Shown here: positions 1 to 7,684 of the stretch, piece by piece | Layout: each line of letters begins with the position of its first letter | Numbering within the stretch: the stretch's first letter is position 1 | DNA from: Dawidia soli | Lineage (GTDB): Bacteria; Bacteroidota; Bacteroidia; Cytophagales; Cyclobacteriaceae | NCBI RefSeq assembly: GCF_018598185.1 | Contig: NZ_JAHESC010000005.1 | Span: 62,001-126,000 of the forward strand | Reading direction: 5' to 3' | DNA length: 64,000 bases | Notes under the pieces: model-generated | What the model saw: only the letters and a program-made list of their open reading frames with translations | What the model was told of the DNA's origin: nothing | The model's database searches: none | Position numbers and translations under genes: made by a program

Positions 1-65
1 CGGAAATACACCATGTGTACGTTCTGGGACTTCATTCATACGATAAAGGGATTTAGCGCGGACCC

Positions 66-114
66 GGTAACCTGAAGGTTAGTGCTAACCTCTTGGTTAC
101 CACCGGAGCTCCGG
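66..114. promoter_or_regulatory. Nested dyads upstream of the DoxX-like gene
   Basis: Two symmetrical elements lie side by side. Bases 66-72 (GGTAACC) pair with 95-101 (GGTTACC), and inside them 77-82 (GGTTAG) pairs with 85-90 (CTAACC). Directly after this, 103-114 is a perfect 12-bp palindrome, CCGGAGCTCCGG. They sit 14-60 bp upstream of a TAnnTTTG-type -7 box, where an activator or repressor would bind. The symmetry is read directly from the sequence; the operator role is inferred. Confidence 0.5.
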
Positions 115-127
115 CTGCAAGATTACC

Positions 128-135
128 TAATTTTG
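128..135 (+). promoter_or_regulatory. Putative -7 box TAATTTTG
   Basis: TAATTTTG matches the Bacteroidota -7 consensus TAnnTTTG and lies 23 bp before the ATG of the DoxX-like gene. No TTTG or TTG stands at the expected -33 position. The 12-bp palindrome occupies part of that region, as expected for an activator-dependent promoter. Confidence 0.4.
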
Positions 136-158
136 CGCACTACTAACAGCTAAATAAA

Positions 159-524
159 ATGAAAGTAAAACGTATTGTAACGATTGTAATGACGGTTCTG
201 GCCGTGCTGATGACAGCCTTGAGTGGTACGATGAAATTAACGGGAAGTCCCGATGTCGTGCGTATGTTAAGCGCCATGGGAGTCACCAGGCTCATCCCGG
301 TCCTGGGCATCCTGCAGTTGGTCTTTATCGGTCTGTTTGCTTATCCGCCGACGCTACGGATCGGCTTCATTCTGCTATCGTGCTACTACTCCGGCGCCCT
401 CGCCACCGAGATCTTCCAGGGAACTACCTTTAATGCTCTCATACCGCTGGGGCTCATTTGGATCGCTGCATTCCTTCGTGATCGCGCGATCTTTCTGACG
501 GAGAAGAAACAGATGCCTGCCTGA
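159..524 (+). CDS. DoxX-like small membrane protein
   Basis: A 121-residue integral membrane protein with four predicted hydrophobic segments (about residues 5-25, 45-63, 67-85 and 92-108) and a short charged C-terminus. The pattern SGTMKLTGSPDVV after the first helix and the length fit the DoxX-like family (DoxX_2), small inner-membrane proteins of poorly defined, often redox-linked function. The ATG at 159 follows an A/T-rich leader and a -7 box at 128. The gene stands alone, with a strong terminator 50 bp downstream. The palindromes in its promoter suggest dedicated regulation. Family assignment is fairly sure; function is unknown. Confidence 0.72.
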   Translation: MKVKRIVTIVMTVLAVLMTALSGTMKLTGSPDVVRMLSAMGVTRLIPVLGILQLVFIGLFAYPPTLRIGFILLSCYYSGALATEIFQGTTFNALIPLGLIWIAAFLRDRAIFLTEKKQMPA

Positions 525-577
525 CACCGGCGGCAGGCCGCATATGGCAGCCTCGACAAAGCTCTCATAGCTTCCCC

Positions 578-608
578 AAAAGAAACTCCGTTTCGCGGAG
601 TTTCTTTT
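578..608 (+). terminator. Intrinsic terminator after the DoxX-like gene
   Basis: A 13-bp perfect stem, AAAAGAAACTCCG (578-590) with CGGAGTTTCTTTT (596-608), closes a 5-nt loop and ends in a T-rich arm. Because the stem begins with As it could also work on the minus strand. Confidence 0.85.
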
Positions 609-674
609 GCATCCTCGTTACACCGGGTGGTGTCTATATAGCGTTAAACGAAACGCAATACAAAAATACCCCCG

Positions 675-1475
675 ATGAAACACTCCCTGATCTATCTTTC
701 TCTATCGTTGCTGCTATTGACCCGCTGCAGCTCGGACGACGACCATCAATCCGTCGAGGAAAAGCCCCGTCTTCTTTCCGTCGCCATGTCCATGGAACAT
801 AACGACGGTACCTTTCGTCCCAGTTACACCCGCAGATTTATCTACTCGTCGGCCGGCCGTCTCGAACGCGAAGAATATGCGGGGTATGAAAGTGCAGAAG
901 ATAAATTCTACGTCCTCTGGACCGATACTTTTACCTATGCCGGCGACGAGGTTGCCCGGATCGACCGTACCTACACCGAGGGCGAGCGGAGCGGCACCAC
1001 CCGGTACACGTACGACGATGAAGGCCGCATCTCGGCTATCCACTTAGACGACGGTACGCGTACCGACGTCACGGTCACATACGAAGATGGGGACACCATC
1101 AACGCGCTCTATGAGCAGGGCAACGGCCGCTGGTTCAAGTTTCGCATGGCGATGTCGGGCGACAACATTGTCTACGGCAAAACCATCGACGACTCCGGGC
1201 GGTTAGCCAACGAGACGTATTATGCGTATGATGAGCATACCAATCCCTACAGCCTGCTGGGCTTTACCGATATGTTCTTCGAGAATGCATCCCACAACAA
1301 CAGGATCCAGCAGAACACTACGTATTATACACCCCAGCAACCTACTTCGACACCCTACGCGCACGAGTATACGTACGACCAAGGTCTTCCGGTAAAACAG
1401 ACTATCCGGTACAAATCGCCGATCACGGGTAACCCAAGCGGCGTGATCCAGTGGGAGTTCGGCTATGAAGAGTAA
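675..1475 (+). CDS. Exported lipoprotein with YD/RHS-like beta repeats
   Basis: 266 residues. An N-terminal hydrophobic segment ends in a lipobox (LLTRC, Cys at about residue 18) followed by Ser-Ser-Asp-Asp-Asp, typical of surface-directed Bacteroidota lipoproteins. The rest is rich in short strands of the form Y-(T/S)-Y-D-(E/D)-x-G-R-(L/I), such as FIYSSAGRLE and RYTYDDEGRISAI. This resembles the YD/RHS-like repeats of DUF4595-type lipoproteins. No catalytic motif is visible. It is flanked by terminators at 578-608 and 1564-1588, so it is probably monocistronic. Its function is not known. Confidence 0.7.
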   Translation: MKHSLIYLSLSLLLLTRCSSDDDHQSVEEKPRLLSVAMSMEHNDGTFRPSYTRRFIYSSAGRLEREEYAGYESAEDKFYVLWTDTFTYAGDEVARIDRTYTEGERSGTTRYTYDDEGRISAIHLDDGTRTDVTVTYEDGDTINALYEQGNGRWFKFRMAMSGDNIVYGKTIDDSGRLANETYYAYDEHTNPYSLLGFTDMFFENASHNNRIQQNTTYYTPQQPTSTPYAHEYTYDQGLPVKQTIRYKSPITGNPSGVIQWEFGYEE

Positions 1476-1533
1476 CCAGGGTAAACGATAGATTCCGATA
1501 CATTCCGACGGACTGTGTCAGGGTCTTTTGCAA

Positions 1534-1565
1534 TTATTGAACGGTTATCGCCAGTTATTAAACGG
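1534..1565 (+). repeat. 11-bp direct repeats spaced 21 bp, upstream of chitinase
   Basis: TTATTGAACGG (1534-1544) recurs as TTATTAAACGG (1555-1565), one mismatch, with starts exactly 21 bp (two helical turns) apart. Such phasing is typical of a regulator bound on one face of the DNA. The pair lies about 115-145 bp before the chitinase ATG. The repeats are observed; binding is inferred. Confidence 0.45.
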
Positions 1566-1597
1566 AGCAGTGTACTCACACCTGCTCCTTTACTTTT
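1564..1597 (+). terminator. Intrinsic terminator after the 675-1475 lipoprotein
   Basis: GGAGCAG (1564-1570) pairs with CTGCTCC (1582-1588), with additional TGT/ACA pairing inside, followed by the T-rich tail TTTACTTTT. It lies 89 bp after the lipoprotein stop and before the chitinase, so it probably separates the two transcripts. Confidence 0.55.
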
Positions 1598-1679
1598 ACG
1601 CGCCGTTATACCCGTCGAGGGGTATGTGAAACGTGTAGCCGGAAAAGTTACAGTGCAGAAACGATAAACCGTACTATAT

Positions 1680-4235
1680 ATGCAAAAACTGAGACTACTA
1701 TTGTTTTTACCACTGCTGTTGCTTGCCGGTAGCGCCTTTGCGCAGACCTGCTACAATATCGTGGGCTACTATCCTTCGTGGGTAGCCGGGGGAAGCGCGT
1801 ACATCAATTCTCCGTCCAAGATCGATTACAGCAAGTATACGCACATCTGCTATGCGTTCGTGATTCCCGGTACCGACGGTAACATCGGTGGTGTGGGCAA
1901 CGGCGCCGAACTGACGAACCTCGTGACCCGGGGGCATGCGGCCGGCGTAAAAGTGTTGCTGTCGGTAGGGGGGTGGCTGGATTCATCGCCCGGCAACACG
2001 CCCTTTGAAGCGATCTCTACCAACACGGCTTCCATCACCCGCCTGGCTGACGCCTGCGCGCGGTTGGTAACGCAATACAACCTCGACGGTATCGACCTCG
2101 ACTGGGAGTATCCCACGACGAAAGCGCGTTGGAATGCACTGGCCCCGGTCGTTGCCAACCGCATGCACGGCATGGGCAAGCTGTTTACGGCTGCCGTGGC
2201 CGAAAGCGCTTATTATGGCGACAACTACGACAATGTCGGCATCGTGGACTTGCTCAACATCATGTGCTACGGTCCGTACTCCATGGCACGTGACGCCATG
2301 CAATACTGGACCAACCGCGGTGTGCCGCAGAGCAAGCGCATGCTGGGTGTACCGTTCTACGACGAGCACAACACCACGGCCGAGCACGTTCAGAAGTCCA
2401 ACCTGGCCAAGACCACTGCCGCCGGCATTATGATCTGGGACATTGCCACCTTCTACGGCGACATCAATTCCATCTACAACACCCTCGGCAATGTGTGTAA
2501 CAATGCCACACCCGTGCCGGCTAACCTGGCGCTGAACAAGCCGGTAACGGTATCGTCTACGGAAGATCCGCAGTACGCCGCATCGTATGCGGTAGACGCC
2601 AGCTATAGCACCCGCTGGTCATCGGCGTTCACGAACGATCAGTGGATCTATGTGGACCTTGGCGGTCCGTATAGCATCAACCGGGTAAAGATCACCTGGG
2701 AAGCGGCGTATGCCACGGCGTATGAAATACAGGTATCCGACAATCCCGCGGCCAACGATTGGAGAAGCATAAAAGCTGTCACCGGAAACAACGCGCTGGT
2801 CAATGATCACACCGGTTTGAGCGGCAACGGCCGTTACGTGCGTATTGCCTCTTCGGCCCGTGCCACGGCCTATGGCTATTCGATCTTTGCGCTGGAAGTA
2901 TATGGGGCGCAAGCCGACAACCAGGCGCCGACGGCACCGGCGAACCTGCGCAGCACCGGGGTAGCCGCCGGCAGCGCGAGCCTGGCGTGGAACGCCTCGA
3001 CCGACAACTTGGCGGTAACAGGTTACGACGTATACAAAGACGGTGTACTGGCTGCGACTGTTACCGGCATAACGTATACGGCCACCGGCCTGTCTGAAAA
3101 CACGACATATACTTTTACCGTGAAAGCAAAAGACGCTGCCGGAAACAGCTCTGTTGCCAGCAACAGCGTGAGTGTTGTGACGCCGGTGAATATTGCCCGC
3201 AACAAACCGGTTACGGCTTCTTCCGAAGAGACCGCCGATTATGTGAAGGCGAATGCCGTCGACGGCAACCTGACCACCCGTTGGTCGACGTCGTTTGCCG
3301 ATCCGCAGTGGATCTATATCGACCTCGGTGCCCGCTATGATCTGAACCGCGTCCGTACGGTGTGGGAGACGGCCTATGCCACTGCCTACGATGTGCAGGT
3401 ATCTGACAACCCCGCGGCCAACGATTGGCAACAGCTTTACAGCACGACCACCGCTACCGGCGGCACCAACGATATTCCGGTAATGGGGACAGGCCGTTAC
3501 GTGCGTATCTACGCGACAAAACGCAGCACGGTATATGGCTATTCCCTCTGGGAAGTGGAAGTATACGGCACACCGGCCAGCGAAGAGCCACTGGTGAACC
3601 TGGCGCTGGACAAACCAGCCGAAGCTTCATCGCTGGAAGACGCTACCTTCCCGGCCGGCCTGGCCGTAGACGGTAGTGTTACCACCCGGTGGGCCAGCGT
3701 CGAGGGCGTTGATCCACAGTCGATCACGGTGGACCTGGGTGCAGCCTATGACATTCGCCGGGTGAAGCTGGTGTGGGAAACCGCCTATGCGAAAAACTAC
3801 ACGCTCGAAGTCTCCACTGACGGCAATGTCTGGAACGAAGTATATAACACGACGACAGGCGACGGTGCTACGGACGATGTCGCGCTCACACCGATACCCG
3901 CCCGCTACGTACGGCTGAACGGTACGGCCCGTGGCACGACCTACGGTTACTCGCTGTACGAGTTAGAAGTGTACGGTGTGGCAACGGCTGCGCGCATGGC
4001 ACTGTCGGTCTACCCGAACCCCGCACGAGAAACCATCGGTGTAACCGTACAAGGTGCTTCGGGAAAGGCCAACATCCGAATCGTAAACACGGCTACCGGA
4101 CAGGTATCGCACACGTCTGCGGTAACGACTGAGGGAACGACACAGATCGGCGTTGCCGGCTGGCAAAAGGGTATATACCTGATCCAATTGCAGACGGAAA
4201 AGGAGACACTTCGTCAGCGGCTCGTCATCGAATAA
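1680..4235 (+). CDS. Secreted GH18 chitinase, three discoidin domains, T9SS tail
   Basis: 851 residues. A signal peptide (residues 1-22, ending AFAQ) is followed by a GH18 catalytic domain (about 23-275) with the signature DGIDLDWE at 136-143. Glu143 is the expected acid/base and Asp141 assists the substrate acetamido group. Then come an F5/8 type C (discoidin) domain (about 281-412), a fibronectin III domain (about 414-503), two more discoidin domains (about 503-632 and 640-767), and a C-terminal T9SS sorting domain starting near LSVYPNPA and ending LRQRLVIE. Chitin or another GlcNAc polymer is the likely substrate, with the discoidin domains binding sugar. It is expected to be released or surface-attached by T9SS. 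The susC/susD pair downstream could import the products, but a terminator separates them. Confidence 0.9.
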   Translation: MQKLRLLLFLPLLLLAGSAFAQTCYNIVGYYPSWVAGGSAYINSPSKIDYSKYTHICYAFVIPGTDGNIGGVGNGAELTNLVTRGHAAGVKVLLSVGGWLDSSPGNTPFEAISTNTASITRLADACARLVTQYNLDGIDLDWEYPTTKARWNALAPVVANRMHGMGKLFTAAVAESAYYGDNYDNVGIVDLLNIMCYGPYSMARDAMQYWTNRGVPQSKRMLGVPFYDEHNTTAEHVQKSNLAKTTAAGIMIWDIATFYGDINSIYNTLGNVCNNATPVPANLALNKPVTVSSTEDPQYAASYAVDASYSTRWSSAFTNDQWIYVDLGGPYSINRVKITWEAAYATAYEIQVSDNPAANDWRSIKAVTGNNALVNDHTGLSGNGRYVRIASSARATAYGYSIFALEVYGAQADNQAPTAPANLRSTGVAAGSASLAWNASTDNLAVTGYDVYKDGVLAATVTGITYTATGLSENTTYTFTVKAKDAAGNSSVASNSVSVVTPVNIARNKPVTASSEETADYVKANAVDGNLTTRWSTSFADPQWIYIDLGARYDLNRVRTVWETAYATAYDVQVSDNPAANDWQQLYSTTTATGGTNDIPVMGTGRYVRIYATKRSTVYGYSLWEVEVYGTPASEEPLVNLALDKPAEASSLEDATFPAGLAVDGSVTTRWASVEGVDPQSITVDLGAAYDIRRVKLVWETAYAKNYTLEVSTDGNVWNEVYNTTTGDGATDDVALTPIPARYVRLNGTARGTTYGYSLYELEVYGVATAARMALSVYPNPARETIGVTVQGASGKANIRIVNTATGQVSHTSAVTTEGTTQIGVAGWQKGIYLIQLQTEKETLRQRLVIE

Positions 4236-4261
4236 AGATTCTATAGTATATATGTAACGCC

Positions 4262-4288
4262 AAAGCCCCACTGATTCAGTGGGGCTTT
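4262..4288 (+). terminator. Intrinsic terminator after chitinase
   Basis: AAAGCCCCACTGA (4262-4274) is mirrored by TCAGTGGGGCTTT (4276-4288), a near-perfect 13-bp stem followed by CTT. It lies 27 bp after the chitinase stop. Confidence 0.85.
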
Positions 4289-4340
4289 CTTATGTGCGCT
4301 ACCCGTGCAAGAATACTCCCCCGGATTACGGTAAGTAGTG

Positions 4341-4430
4341 AGATTAAAAAATTAAGAATAATGTGGGCCGTGCAAATTTAATCTTACATGCATGGCGAGG
4401 CCGGATGCCCTAAACCGTGCGTTTAAACGC
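4341..4430. promoter_or_regulatory. Inverted repeats in the long leader of the first susC
   Basis: The 380-bp gap before susC carries several symmetric elements. AGATTAAA (4341-4348) is inverted as TTTAATCT (4377-4384), and a perfect 12-bp palindrome GCGTTTAAACGC lies at 4419-4430. They are too far from the likely promoter (4504-4533) to be core elements. An upstream regulator site or a remnant is possible. Confidence 0.3.
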
Positions 4431-4454
4431 TCTTTTGTCGACCGGACAGTACAT

Positions 4455-4467
4455 TGTGTACGCACAC
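4455..4467 (+). promoter_or_regulatory. TGTGTACGCACAC motif shared by both susC promoters
   Basis: TGTGTACGCACAC has TGTG/CACA arms around TACG. It occurs here about 37 bp upstream of the putative -33 element of the first susC. The identical 13-mer lies at 19070-19082, just upstream of the second susC promoter. Identity in two independent susC promoters points to a shared DNA-binding regulator. Confidence 0.5.
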
Positions 4468-4503
4468 GTTGTAAGCGTTCGCGTCCACGATTGTTGTATG
4501 TCC

Positions 4504-4533
4504 TTGTTTTTCATTTTCGCACGGTCTACTTTG
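4504..4533 (+). promoter_or_regulatory. Putative promoter of the first susC
   Basis: TTG (4504-4506), a 20-bp spacer, then TACTTTG (4527-4533), one base short of the consensus TAnnTTTG. Transcription would start near 4540, leaving a leader of about 75 nt that contains the two palindromes at 4544-4580. Confidence 0.3.
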
Positions 4534-4543
4534 CGCCCGTTTT

Positions 4544-4580
4544 GCTAAATAGGTTTAGCTGACAGCTAAAAGCGTTTAGC
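4544..4580 (+). promoter_or_regulatory. Tandem palindromes GCTAAA-N4-TTTAGC in the susC leader
   Basis: GCTAAA-TAGG-TTTAGC (4544-4559) is followed by GCTAAA-AGCG-TTTAGC (4565-4580). The 6-bp arms are identical, the 4-nt spacers differ, and the centres are 21 bp apart. They lie at or just after the predicted transcription start. They could be a double operator for a dimeric repressor or two small RNA hairpins. Conservation of arms but not spacers, with two-turn phasing, favours protein binding. Confidence 0.5.
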
Positions 4581-4615
4581 ATAACCGCAACTAACTTAAC
4601 TAATTAAACGCTAAC

Positions 4616-7600
4616 ATGTTTATGAAAACAACGTTTCGCATCCCGCTGACAGTTTTCTTGTTGCTGGTGTGTGCCTACGCAGGTGCGCAGACGGTTACTG
4701 GAAAAGTCACATCCATTTCCGAAGGAAGTGGCATGCCCGGTGTTTCGGTTTTGCTGAAAGGCACGACGATCGGAACAACCACCGATGCTGATGGTAATTA
4801 CACCCTCAGCAATTCGGGTCTCCCCACAGGTACGCTTGTCTTCTCATTTGTCGGCTACGGCACAGAAGAAGTCGAAGTGGCTAACAGAACACAGATCGAC
4901 GTTCAGATGACGGAAGACATCTTTTCACTGGGCGAGGTGGTGGTCACCGCGTTTGGTGTGAAACGTTCGGAGAAGACGGTGACGTATGCTACGCAGCAAG
5001 TGAGCAGTGATGAGCTGACACGTGTAAAAACGGATAACATGGTGAACACCCTCAACGGTAAGATCGCCGGTGTGACGATTACACCCAGTGCTTCTGGTGT
5101 AGGTGGTTCGTCAAAAGTCATTCTACGTGGTAACCGCTCGTTCGTAGGCAATAACCAACCGCTCTACGTCATTGACGGTGTTCCTGTAACAAACGCGGGT
5201 AACTCCAACGGCCAGCCCAACTCACCATTTGGTGGTTCCACTAACGTGGACGGTGGCGATGCAATTTCTACTCTGAACCCCGATGACATCGAAAGCATCA
5301 GCGTATTGAAGGGTGCTTCTGCGTCTGCGTTGTATGGTAGCCAGGCGGCGAACGGTGTAATTCTCATTACTACCAAAAAAGGTAAAGAGGGACAAACACA
5401 GATCAACTTCAATTCATCGATCATTGCGAGCAAAGCGGCGTATACACCTGACTTCCAAAACAGCTATGGCAGAACAACCGAAACGGCCAGCGACAGCTGG
5501 GGTGCTGCGGCTGCCGGTACAGGTGATAAAAACACCGATGAGTTCTTCCGCACGGGTATCAACTGGACAAACTCGATCAGCCTTTCGGGCGGTAACGAGA
5601 TTGCGCAAACATACTTCTCGTATGCGAACACAAAAGCTACCGGTATAATGCCAGGCAACGAGATGAAGCGTAACAACTTTATGTTCCGAGAATCGGCCAA
5701 GTTCTTCGATAAGAAACTGACCGTGGATGGTAGCATCAACTATACATCGCAAGAGATTGATAACTCACCGGCGATGGGCTTGTATTTCAATCCGCTCACG
5801 GGTCTGTACCTCTTCCCGCGCAACGAGGACATCATGCCGTATAAAAATCAGTATGAATACGCGCTTGAGAAAGGTTACGACCGTCAGAACTGGTATAACA
5901 ACGAAGACATTCGTCAAAACCCTTGGTGGGTTGTAAACCGCAACTTAAACGAGTCCATTCGTAAACGTTACCTCATGACGGGAAGCGCTAAATGGGAATT
6001 CAACAAAAACCTGAGCCTCGCGCTTCGCGGTAACATCGACCACCTGGAAGACAGCTATGAGCAAGATCTTTTTTCCGGTACTGTAGCGGCATTGGTGAGA
6101 TCAGGTTCGGGACAGTTCATCCTCAACACACAGACAACGGAACAGAAGTACGGCGACGCTTTGCTGACGTTCACGGTGCCCATGGAATCAGCCTTCAAGG
6201 TTGACGGTCTCGTAGGCACGAGCATCACCGACAGCTATGTGACAGGTACATCGCTGGGTGCGGGGAATGGTTTGAAAGTCCCCAACTTGTTTATTGCCCA
6301 GAATACCGTGCCCTCGGGGCAGGTAAGCAATGCTTCTACCATGAAGTTGAACCACACACAATTGCAATCAGTTTTCGGAAACGTGAACGTCGGCTACAAT
6401 GAGTGGCTCTTTCTGAACGCTACGGCTCGTAACGACTGGTCGTCTAACCTGGCCTTTACCTCCAATGGTTCATTCTTCTACCCGGCAGTGGGTCTTTCCG
6501 GTGTGCTGACGGATGCCCTCGATTTGCCGAGCGTACTTACCTATGCCAAAGTTCGCGTGAACTATGCAGAAGTAGGTAACACCGTGCCGATCTATGCACC
6601 GAACCCCCGTAACTACCTCGATCCTAACACCGCTGCTATCGTGATAAGCAACGTGTTGCCGTTTGCAACGTTGAAGCCGGAACGCACGAAGACCTATGAA
6701 ATCGGTACTGACCTCAAGTTCTTTGACAATCGCCTCAGCGTCATGTTCAACTACTACAAGTCGAACACGTTTAATCAGTTCGTGAGACTGACACCTTCTG
6801 CAGCGACACTGCATGAGGTCGGTTATATCAACGCGGGTGAAATCGAAAACAAAGGCTTTGAATTCCAGGTGGGCTACGACGTCGTCAGCAATGACAAGAT
6901 CAAATGGAATACCGCGCTTAACGGTTCACGTAACGTAAACACGATTATTGACGTCGCCAGCGACAGAAATATCAATAGCTTCGTATTGACACCGTCGAAT
7001 AACACCAACTACCAATCTGAAATGCATGTAGGAGGTTCGTATGGTGACATCTACGGTTACAAAGCAAACCGTGATGCACAAGGTCGTATCATCGTCAATA
7101 ACGACGGTAGCCCAAGCAAAAACAACGCGTTCCAGTACATCGGTAACCCTACACCGAAGTTTGCAGCAGGCTGGACGAACACCGTATCCTACGGCAAGTT
7201 TACGCTGAACGTATTGGTGGACGGTAAATTCGGCGGCCACGTATTGTCACTGACGCAAGCATACCTGGATCAGTATGGCGTGTCTGAAGTTACGGAAGAT
7301 GCTCGTGCACAAGGTGGCGTGAAAGTGAATGGTGTTGATGCCGACGGTCAGGCTGTTGAAGGCGCTGATCCGGAAGCATGGTACAAAGCTGCCGGTGGCC
7401 GCAATGGTATCTCCGAATTCTATATGTATGATGCCACGGTAGTGCGTCTGCGTGAAGCATCGCTGGGCTACACGCTGCCAATCAGCAACAATGTGATCAA
7501 GAGCATGCGTGTATCACTCACGGGCCGTAACCTGATGTACTTCTATAAGAAGGCGCCGTACGATCCTGAGCTCACCATGTCTACGGGTAACGGTTTGTCG

Positions 7601-7666
7601 GGTGTCGACATCTTCAATCAACCAGCTACCCGCAACATTGGTTTCATGGTAAATGTTACGCTATAA
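4616..7666 (+). CDS. SusC/RagA-like TonB-dependent outer membrane transporter
   Basis: 1016 residues. A signal peptide ends at about residue 25 (AYAGAQ). A carboxypeptidase-D-like regulatory domain follows (about 26-105, TVTGKVTSISEGSGMPGVSV). Next are the TonB-box region EVVVTAFG, the plug domain (about 115-240, with VLKGASASALYGSQAANGVI typical of SusC), and the 22-strand barrel ending in an aromatic-rich strand. It imports an oligomeric nutrient through the outer membrane using TonB energy, with the SusD lipoprotein of the next gene as lid. An alternative start two codons downstream (4622) gives MKTTFRIP. The susD gene follows after 18 bp, so they form an operon. The nearby chitinase hints at chitin oligomers, but substrate cannot be read from sequence. 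Confidence 0.93.
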   Translation: MFMKTTFRIPLTVFLLLVCAYAGAQTVTGKVTSISEGSGMPGVSVLLKGTTIGTTTDADGNYTLSNSGLPTGTLVFSFVGYGTEEVEVANRTQIDVQMTEDIFSLGEVVVTAFGVKRSEKTVTYATQQVSSDELTRVKTDNMVNTLNGKIAGVTITPSASGVGGSSKVILRGNRSFVGNNQPLYVIDGVPVTNAGNSNGQPNSPFGGSTNVDGGDAISTLNPDDIESISVLKGASASALYGSQAANGVILITTKKGKEGQTQINFNSSIIASKAAYTPDFQNSYGRTTETASDSWGAAAAGTGDKNTDEFFRTGINWTNSISLSGGNEIAQTYFSYANTKATGIMPGNEMKRNNFMFRESAKFFDKKLTVDGSINYTSQEIDNSPAMGLYFNPLTGLYLFPRNEDIMPYKNQYEYALEKGYDRQNWYNNEDIRQNPWWVVNRNLNESIRKRYLMTGSAKWEFNKNLSLALRGNIDHLEDSYEQDLFSGTVAALVRSGSGQFILNTQTTEQKYGDALLTFTVPMESAFKVDGLVGTSITDSYVTGTSLGAGNGLKVPNLFIAQNTVPSGQVSNASTMKLNHTQLQSVFGNVNVGYNEWLFLNATARNDWSSNLAFTSNGSFFYPAVGLSGVLTDALDLPSVLTYAKVRVNYAEVGNTVPIYAPNPRNYLDPNTAAIVISNVLPFATLKPERTKTYEIGTDLKFFDNRLSVMFNYYKSNTFNQFVRLTPSAATLHEVGYINAGEIENKGFEFQVGYDVVSNDKIKWNTALNGSRNVNTIIDVASDRNINSFVLTPSNNTNYQSEMHVGGSYGDIYGYKANRDAQGRIIVNNDGSPSKNNAFQYIGNPTPKFAAGWTNTVSYGKFTLNVLVDGKFGGHVLSLTQAYLDQYGVSEVTEDARAQGGVKVNGVDADGQAVEGADPEAWYKAAGGRNGISEFYMYDATVVRLREASLGYTLPISNNVIKSMRVSLTGRNLMYFYKKAPYDPELTMSTGNGLSGVDIFNQPATRNIGFMVNVTL

Positions 7667-7684
7667 CGAATAAAGACTACAACG

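Noticed and set aside
1-75. C-terminus of a gene entering from the left, open in one frame to a TGA at 73-75
   Set aside because: Only 24 codons, no recognisable motif, and another frame is also open. Too little to support a gene.
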